Origin: a virus
Virus record (IMG/VR): IMGVR_UViG_3300023313_000012
Location: 1-43,412 of that record
Length of the DNA stretch: 43,412 nt
Strand: one strand, 5' to 3'
The notes under the pieces were generated by a model that saw only the letters and a program-made list of their open reading frames with translations, was not told the DNA's origin and made no database searches. Below are positions 38,798-43,412 of the stretch, piece by piece. A program made the translations under genes and the position numbers. Position 1 is the stretch's first letter, and each line of letters starts with the position of its first letter.

Positions 38798-38803
38798 ATT
38801 TAT

Positions 38804-38824
38804 AGGACTCTCTTAGAGGGTCTT
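38804..38824 (+). terminator. Hairpin after the 155-residue gene
   Basis: AGGACTCTC (38804-38812) pairs with GAGGGTCTT (38816-38824), loop TTA, 9 bp with two G-U. It is followed by ATTAAG rather than a U-run, so it may be only a partial terminator or an RNA-processing stem. Confidence 0.5.
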
Positions 38825-38870
38825 ATTAAGTTTAACTAGAGTAGATACTAGTTTAACTAAAGGAGATACT

Positions 38871-38933
38871 ATGTTAACTTATATAATAATACAAAGCGTG
38901 GTTATATATGCGCTAGGCATCCAATATGTATAG
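38871..38933 (+). CDS. 20-residue hydrophobic peptide
   Basis: A very short ORF with an excellent ribosome site (AAAGGAGATACT then ATG). It encodes MLTYIIIQSVVIYALGIQYV, almost wholly hydrophobic, so it may insert in the membrane. It is followed by an overlapping ORF. Could be a leader peptide controlling downstream translation, or a small membrane peptide. Reality is uncertain without expression data. Confidence 0.45.
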   Translation: MLTYIIIQSVVIYALGIQYV

Positions 38934-39030
38934 GCAACTACTAATTGACTATATAGAGATATGTGAGGCTTACAGCCTTCCGAAGACACCATTAACTTGG
39001 TGGCTATTTACTAAATATAATAGGAGTTAA
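38926..39030 (+). CDS. 34-residue hypothetical peptide
   Basis: Overlaps the end of the hydrophobic peptide by 8 bases and ends 2 bases before the next gene, so the three could be coupled. It has no Shine-Dalgarno of its own. The product (MYRQLLIDYIEICEAYSLPK then TPLTWWLF) is short with an aromatic C-terminal part. No function recognised. Confidence 0.4.
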   Translation: MYRQLLIDYIEICEAYSLPKTPLTWWLFTKYNRS

Positions 39031-39032
39031 CT

Positions 39033-39263
39033 ATGTTAATAGAAGATATTCAAGGCTACGTAGACGCGTACCATTTAGGCTATATAACGAGTATTGAGGC
39101 GAATACTATAGTATGTCCTCACGATAGTCACCATAGTTGTGATGATTGCCCTGGAGCTAGTCTATGTGAAACGCTAAGTAATAACGGACATTATGATGAG
39201 TTTGTGGCTAACTATGTGAAGGCTAATATAGCCGAGAGATTACGTGAGGAGGTAGAGCTATGA
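39033..39263 (+). CDS. Small Cys/His-rich protein
   Basis: 76 residues. The segment CPHDSHHSCDDCPGASLC (about residues 28-45) has five candidate metal ligands (Cys, His). Helices surround it. TAGGAG precedes the ATG. No family recognised. It overlaps the next gene by 4 bases. Confidence 0.65.
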   Translation: MLIEDIQGYVDAYHLGYITSIEANTIVCPHDSHHSCDDCPGASLCETLSNNGHYDEFVANYVKANIAERLREEVEL

Positions 39264-39478
39264 CATTTACAACTGATGGTAGCTATAAGACTACCAAGAC
39301 TACAACCACTATAGAGGCTTTGACTATATACACTACACGTATTATAGATAGTCGTATGTATAAGCTAAATGTTAATATTGATGGTATTGAGGACATGCTA
39401 GCTAAGTGTGAGAGACTTGCTGGGCTAGATGATGATACATATAAAATGCTAGCAGACGTGCAACTAAGTGTTGACTAG
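39260..39478 (+). CDS. Small Thr-rich hypothetical protein
   Basis: 72 residues. A Thr/Lys-rich N-terminus (TFTTDGSYKTTKTTTTIEAL) leads to beta strands and a helix (GIEDMLAKCERLAGLDDD). Start overlaps the previous stop; GAGGAGG is upstream. Not recognised. Confidence 0.55.
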   Translation: MTFTTDGSYKTTKTTTTIEALTIYTTRIIDSRMYKLNVNIDGIEDMLAKCERLAGLDDDTYKMLADVQLSVD

Positions 39479-39533
39479 GTTCTATTATCTTTTGAGGCTT
39501 AGCTAAATCGTATATCTATTATATTAATTTATA

Positions 39534-39589
39534 AGATTTAGTAGATTTAGTAGATTTAGTAGATAAGTAGATTAGTAGGATAAGTAGGG
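39534..39589. repeat. AGATTTAGT tandem repeats (iteron-like), intergenic
   Basis: AGATTTAGT occurs three times back to back (39534, 39543, 39552), followed by degraded copies (AGATAAGT, AGATTAGT, AGGATAAGT) to 39589. It lies in the 330-base gene-free stretch 39479-39808 ahead of the primase-helicase unit. Confidence 0.85.
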
Positions 39590-39694
39590 CCAGTTTCAAA
39601 ATTTCATTTCAATTTTCTATGACTTGAAAACAGCCTACTGGAACCTACTAACCTACTAACATTCCAACTAAATGCAGTCAAATCTCAGAAAATA

Positions 39695-39733
39695 CCAATT
39701 GTGACCGAAATACCAATTGTGAACCAATTGTGA
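39695..39733. repeat. CCAATTGTGA repeats (3 copies)
   Basis: CCAATTGTGA starts at 39695, 39713 and 39724 (spacings 18 and 11). Each contains the palindrome CAATTG. It lies 20-60 bases upstream of the promoter of the primase-helicase unit, so it could be an operator or initiator-binding site. Confidence 0.85.
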
Positions 39734-39752
39734 ACAGAGAATTTATCAAGAT

Positions 39753-39785
39753 TTAATCAAAATTTAATATAAATATTGATATAAT
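39753..39785 (+). promoter_or_regulatory. Promoter of the primase-helicase unit
   Basis: TTAATCA (39753) and extended -10 TGATATAAT (TATAAT 39780-39785) are 27 bases apart. It lies 23 bases before the ATG at 39809. Confidence 0.75.
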
Positions 39786-39808
39786 ATTATTAAATTTAAG
39801 GAGATTAA

Positions 39809-40267
39809 ATGAAGCTTACGCTTAAGCAACTAATAGCTACTACGGAGAGCTACGGAATACAACTAGACCCCACAGATATACTAAATAGTCTCACACCAGG
39901 TAGACAACGCAATACGTGGACTCTAAGGCTATTTAACACATTTGAACAAATAGCTAGTGTACCCGCGATTTATAGTGATACCACCACAGCACCATTAGTT
40001 AATAACATAGACTACGTAAGGTCTAGTAGTAATAGACCTCTATTATTTATTAAGAAGCACATTATAGGCACTAACATACAAAAGCCTTATTCAAATGTTA
40101 AGTACCACCACAGAGATATAAAGGGCTCCTGGGATAACCGGAAAACCGACCTTATAATAGACTCCAGCGAATTACGTGAATACATAGCTAAGGTAGACTC
40201 CAGTGAATTACGTGAATACATAGCTAAGGTAGACTCCAGCGAATTACGTGAAGCTGAGGGTATATAA
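39809..40267 (+). CDS. Hypothetical protein with C-terminal 12-residue repeats
   Basis: 152 residues. The first 115 residues are an unrecognised globular part. The C-terminus is DSSELREYIAKV twice plus a third partial unit (DSSELRE), encoded by 36-bp tandem repeats. It is co-transcribed with the primase-helicase and ends one base before it, so it may serve as a loader or initiator accessory (inference). ATG has AAGGAG upstream. Confidence 0.65.
   Translation: MKLTLKQLIATTESYGIQLDPTDILNSLTPGRQRNTWTLRLFNTFEQIASVPAIYSDTTTAPLVNNIDYVRSSSNRPLLFIKKHIIGTNIQKPYSNVKYHHRDIKGSWDNRKTDLIIDSSELREYIAKVDSSELREYIAKVDSSELREAEGI
40160..40252 (+). repeat. 36-bp in-frame tandem repeat
   Basis: Units at 40160-40195, 40196-40231 and a 21-base partial at 40232-40252. 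Copies differ at only one base (GCGA/GTGA). They encode the helical motif DSSELREYIAKV. Confidence 0.9.
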
Positions 40268-40268
40268 T

Positions 40269-42659
40269 ATGACTATAATACCACTAAGTGTAAGCATACA
40301 TAGAGACCAGAAGACTGGTAAGAAAGTATATAAGAGCTTAACTACACAGAAGGCAGTTAAAGCACCAACACCATCAGGTTGGCAGGAAACTAGCAACGAC
40401 TTAACAACTAAACAAGTACCCTCATATGCTATACGCTGTGATGATGACTTAGTAGTTATAGACTGTGATGATGCTGAGAGCACTGAGCTAATAACTAACC
40501 TCCTGAGCACTATACCAGAGATTAAAGATAAGGTATATATAGTTGAGAGTGATAAGGGGTTTAAGCACTTTTATTTCGCACCTACTGATTATTTTAGGGA
40601 GTCTAGTATCTATGTAACTAAGAGCCACGCGTTAGGTAAAATAGATGTGCAATACTCCTCAGGGAAACTAATATTTGCAGCCAACACTCACAACCACACT
40701 AAGGTAGAGCTGCAGAGCACTCCCGACAACTCCAACAAACTTGGGAAACATTTAGTTGATATTCCTGCGATTATAGTGGACTCACTCGCGGAAAGGGTTA
40801 AGAAGGTTATCACACAAACTGATAGTGACTACAAACCGCTAGATACCTACCTAGGTCCTATAATAGAGCAGGGTCTAGCACTCTATTTAATGTCAGGGAA
40901 CTACAGAGATATTCAGCCGGTAATACAGCTAGTGACTCCGAGTAAGTTTAGGGATACAGTTGGTGATGACTTTCACCCGGATAATATAGTAGATGACGGA
41001 GAGGCAGTAGCATACATACAAGCGCTAAATACCAAGATAGCCTCAGACCCCAGCATAAGTGTTGAGCTACACACTAAGCTGATAAGCGTTATAACTCAGA
41101 GACTGTGGTCATATCCCTGGACTGATGAGAGACTAGCGCAAGCTCTTAGTAATTTAACGACACAGAAGTATAGTAATGGTAGGTTAATATGGAAGTATAA
41201 CCCAGATGCCACCAATCAACCCTTAGTTAGCGTTGATGGCGGTGCCTACATGCCAATATACAGAACACTAGATGATGACTATATAGTTACACTGCAGACA
41301 GGGAAAACCCTCACAATCGCTGGAATGACTAAGTTTAGGAAGACTTTAGAAAGCCCTAACTGGTCATTATTAGTTGATGGGCAAAGGGTTAATGTGGAAA
41401 CTTCTATGGGTCTAAAGAAGCTAACTAAGACTTTGAAAACACTAGTTAGAACTGTTAAAGCGCCATATAAGAAAACCGGTGAGTTTTATCAGGATGACAC
41501 GCTATATTATAACGAGTACGTTCCTACTAAGTACTTAGCTATAGTTCGTGGAGATTATGATACTAAGGTTGAAGGTGGTAAACACCCGATAATTACGGCA
41601 ATTATAAAGAATGCTATGTATGCTAACGAAGCTCTATATAACGAGGACCCACAAGCATACCCTGGGCAACTAAGTATGTATGATAAATTTTTACAGTTCT
41701 TATCTCACAAGTTTAAGACTATGGAGCAGAGTCCAATAGTCTTCCACTTTATGGGTGATAAAGGTACAGGGAAAAGTAATGTAGTTAATATCTTGCACTA
41801 CTTTACTGAGGCAGTTATACCCTTTGACTTTAATAAATCTAATGCACAGTTTAACAAAGAAACAGAGACTGCTATATTCTTAAATGGTGATGAGCAGCCA
41901 GTGACTAATAAGTTACGTGAAGATGTTAAGAACCTTAGTGGTAGGGGTGAGAGAACTATAGAAGATAAAGGGATAACAGCATATCAGATTAGAAATATAA
42001 CTACGTATATATTTACCAATAACAAAACGTTCCCATTAGCTGAAGAAATTAATGATAGACGATTTGTAACGTGTTCTAGCTTTGGTGCCAGAAGACTTGA
42101 TAAAGTTATTAAGAATATCTCAGATTTAGAAATGGCTATAAAGATTGAGCTGGAGAGTTTCGCGGTAACCCTCAGAGATACAGCACTAACTAAAATAGCT
42201 TTATATAGAGGTGCAGAGACTTGGCACGATGAGGTACACAAAAAGAACTTCATAGAAGCTATGGAGGATACAACAGAATTTGGGCAACTAGCGTCATTCC
42301 TAGATAACTACAAAAGGCTAAGCGGTAGAGAGATACACCAGGAGCTTACGGAAATCTTTGGGGTTGGTTATCATATTATAATTAGTGATAGGCAGGATAT
42401 CATAAGACTACCGCTATATAAAAAAGGACTACTACGGAAAGAGGACCAAGCAGAGCTAACACACCACCTTACAATAAGTGTATTAAAGGAGCGTGGATTG
42501 TCAAGCTTCGTTAAAACTGATGGTAGTAAGTCGCGGTACAATAAAGCAGTGGACTGTATTAAGCTCGATTTATCACCAAGGCAATACGAGGACTACAGAA
42601 CTGCGCAAGAGGGTGTGGAAGACATTAGCGAAGACTTAGGAGATATAGAAATTTCTTAA
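40269..42659 (+). CDS. Primase-polymerase / SF3 helicase
   Basis: 796 residues from ATG 40269, chosen because it follows the previous stop by one base with GAGG upstream; an earlier ATG at 40248 lies inside the repeats of that gene. The N-terminus is a Prim-Pol (AEP) domain: VVIDCDD (about 62-68), ESDKGFKHFYF, and GKIDVQYSSGK. The C-terminal half is an SF3/D5-type helicase: Walker A GDKGTGKS (496-503), AIFLNGDE, and YIFTNN. It would prime and unwind DNA. Phages with this enzyme often use the adjacent repeats as an origin. It takes the place of a T7 gp4-type primase-helicase. Confidence 0.9.
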   Translation: MTIIPLSVSIHRDQKTGKKVYKSLTTQKAVKAPTPSGWQETSNDLTTKQVPSYAIRCDDDLVVIDCDDAESTELITNLLSTIPEIKDKVYIVESDKGFKHFYFAPTDYFRESSIYVTKSHALGKIDVQYSSGKLIFAANTHNHTKVELQSTPDNSNKLGKHLVDIPAIIVDSLAERVKKVITQTDSDYKPLDTYLGPIIEQGLALYLMSGNYRDIQPVIQLVTPSKFRDTVGDDFHPDNIVDDGEAVAYIQALNTKIASDPSISVELHTKLISVITQRLWSYPWTDERLAQALSNLTTQKYSNGRLIWKYNPDATNQPLVSVDGGAYMPIYRTLDDDYIVTLQTGKTLTIAGMTKFRKTLESPNWSLLVDGQRVNVETSMGLKKLTKTLKTLVRTVKAPYKKTGEFYQDDTLYYNEYVPTKYLAIVRGDYDTKVEGGKHPIITAIIKNAMYANEALYNEDPQAYPGQLSMYDKFLQFLSHKFKTMEQSPIVFHFMGDKGTGKSNVVNILHYFTEAVIPFDFNKSNAQFNKETETAIFLNGDEQPVTNKLREDVKNLSGRGERTIEDKGITAYQIRNITTYIFTNNKTFPLAEEINDRRFVTCSSFGARRLDKVIKNISDLEMAIKIELESFAVTLRDTALTKIALYRGAETWHDEVHKKNFIEAMEDTTEFGQLASFLDNYKRLSGREIHQELTEIFGVGYHIIISDRQDIIRLPLYKKGLLRKEDQAELTHHLTISVLKERGLSSFVKTDGSKSRYNKAVDCIKLDLSPRQYEDYRTAQEGVEDISEDLGDIEIS

Positions 42660-42670
42660 TTGGATTTAAT

Positions 42671-42703
42671 TTAATCTTCGTTTAATCTAAAACATGTTAT
42701 AAT
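42671..42703 (+). promoter_or_regulatory. Promoter before the small early genes
   Basis: TTAATCT (42671) and extended -10 TGTTATAAT (TATAAT 42698-42703) are 27 bases apart. A further TTAATCTAA lies in the spacer (42682-42690). It drives the unit that crosses the contig junction. Confidence 0.8.
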
Positions 42704-42725
42704 ATTACATATCAAAGGAGATATT

Positions 42726-42911
42726 ATGGAAAACAAAATTAGAAACGCAAACTTACACGAGCTACGACAATTAAAGGACTCTATAGCGGTGTCTGGTGCT
42801 AGTAGAAGCTTAAGAGCTAAGTACATTAAACAGATTGATAAGAGACTCCACGAGAATACTATAAAGCAAAAAGTTCTAGTGGTACAGTCAGAAAATCCGG
42901 AGCTAGACTAA
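42726..42911 (+). CDS. Small helical hypothetical protein
   Basis: 61 residues, mainly charged helix (LHELRQLKDSI, ASRSLRAKYIKQIDKRLHENTIK). It has AAAGGAG upstream and is first behind a strong promoter. Stop overlaps the next ATG. Not recognised. Confidence 0.65.
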   Translation: MENKIRNANLHELRQLKDSIAVSGASRSLRAKYIKQIDKRLHENTIKQKVLVVQSENPELD

Positions 42912-43126
42912 TGAAAACTTGCGAAATTATAGAAGCAGTACGTAATGCAGACTTAGAGGGTATCAGAGAGGTTACTTGTAAAACTAAAGACCTAGTTACA
43001 TTAGTTAATTACATAGGAACTCTAGAGCGTTCTGGATTAAAGTTAACGAAGCAAGTAGAGTTGTTACAGTCTAGTATAGTGAAAGCTGCTAACACAAAAA
43101 CAGTTTACTTAGATGAGTTAGTGTGA
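42911..43126 (+). CDS. Small helical hypothetical protein
   Basis: 71 residues, helical, with a heptad-like stretch (LVTLVNYIGTLERSGLKLTK). Linked to the previous gene by a one-base overlap and to the zinc-ribbon gene by TGATG. No function recognised. Confidence 0.65.
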   Translation: MKTCEIIEAVRNADLEGIREVTCKTKDLVTLVNYIGTLERSGLKLTKQVELLQSSIVKAANTKTVYLDELV

Positions 43127-43412
43127 TGGAAAAGCTATCAGATTGCTGTCAGAAGCCTTTATTCAATGATACTAATTATTGTACACATTGTAGACAAGCT
43201 TGTAATCCAGTAGAATTTAAAACATTTAAAGATTTAGAGTTTAAGTCTCATCATATTGTAGCCAGTATAATGGGTTCAGTATTTGAACCTGTTATGGCAG
43301 AATATAAAGATGCTAAACAAGCTAGAATCATATTTGATAATGGCCTTAAGCTATCTGTATTATTTGGTAGTACGTTTTATTCTAATGGTATAAACACATA
43401 CGAAGCTTGGTG
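43126..43412 (+). CDS. Zinc-ribbon small protein, 5' part (continues at position 1)
   Basis: N-terminal part of the 124-residue protein whose end is at position 215. Residues 7-8 (CC), then CTHC (19-22) and C26, give a small zinc-ribbon site. The remainder is helical, then continues in the 1-215 segment. ATG overlaps the preceding stop (TGATG). The last 127 bases duplicate the start of the window, so the two segments overlap in sequence. Confidence 0.8.
   Translation, partial: MEKLSDCCQKPLFNDTNYCTHCRQACNPVEFKTFKDLEFKSHHIVASIMGSVFEPVMAEYKDAKQARIIFDNGLKLSVLFGSTFYSNGINTYEAW
43286..43412. repeat. Right copy of 127-bp terminal direct repeat
   Basis: Identical to 1-127. See the left copy. Confidence 0.97.

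Noticed and set aside
1-43412. Temperate-phage functions
   Set aside because: No integrase, excisionase, att-like repeats or CI-like repressor; the only HTH proteins are the 72-residue gene and the small terminase candidate.
1-43412. Phage-encoded RNA polymerase (T7- or N4-type)
   Set aside because: No protein of the needed size or motifs; the largest replication protein is the Prim-Pol/SF3 helicase.

Overview
The window looks like the complete genome of a tailed bacteriophage with short-tail (podovirus-like) architecture. It is AT-rich. The first 127 bases are repeated exactly as the last 127 bases (1-127 = 43286-43412), so the molecule closes into a circle of 43,285 bp, and one small zinc-ribbon gene is split by the cut. 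The host is probably a Gram-negative (diderm) bacterium: the lysis cassette carries an overlapping inner-membrane spanin and outer-membrane spanin lipoprotein. The species cannot be told from the sequence. I see no integrase, excisionase, CI-like repressor, tRNA, rRNA, IS element or CRISPR, so a lytic lifestyle is likely.

Layout on the circle: one rightward block runs from about 38.3 kb through the junction to 15.28 kb, and one leftward block runs from 37.7 kb to 15.28 kb. They diverge from a gene-free 654-bp region (37676-38329) with iteron-like repeats, a CpG-rich patch, an AT-rich stretch and promoters. They converge at 15276-15284, where the two last genes overlap by 9 bp. The rightward block holds early and replication genes: a Prim-Pol/SF3 helicase, a run of small Cys-rich and membrane proteins, a Dda/RecD-like helicase, a gp2.5-like SSB, family A DNA polymerase, T7 gp6-like exonuclease, a thymidylate-synthase-family enzyme with an Asp at the base-selecting position, a cytidine/dCMP deaminase fused to a dATP/dGTP diphosphohydrolase-like domain, a MazG, a DEDDh exonuclease, an ATP-dependent ligase, a VRR-NUC nuclease and an SF2 helicase. 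Together they can prime, unwind, copy, join and process DNA and rework the nucleotide pool.

The leftward block is late: terminase subunits, scaffold, N4-gp56-like capsid, adaptor, a set of fibre and receptor-binding proteins, a lysis cassette (phospholipase A2-like protein, coiled-coil membrane protein, holin candidate, spanins, M15 endolysin), a P22 gp10-like tail hub, ejection proteins, a P22-like portal and a large zincin protein probably ejected with the DNA.

The most unusual features are: (a) a promoter family with TTAATC-like and TATAAT elements always exactly 27 bp apart (start to start) at eight sites, overlapping a recurring TTAATCTAA element; (b) a highly structured RNA with a 20-bp perfect stem and an anti-Shine-Dalgarno loop ahead of the SSB gene; (c) two paralogous unknown proteins, each first behind a strong promoter; (d) a nucleotide-metabolism set that suggests modified cytosine; and (e) two iteron regions that could be origins.
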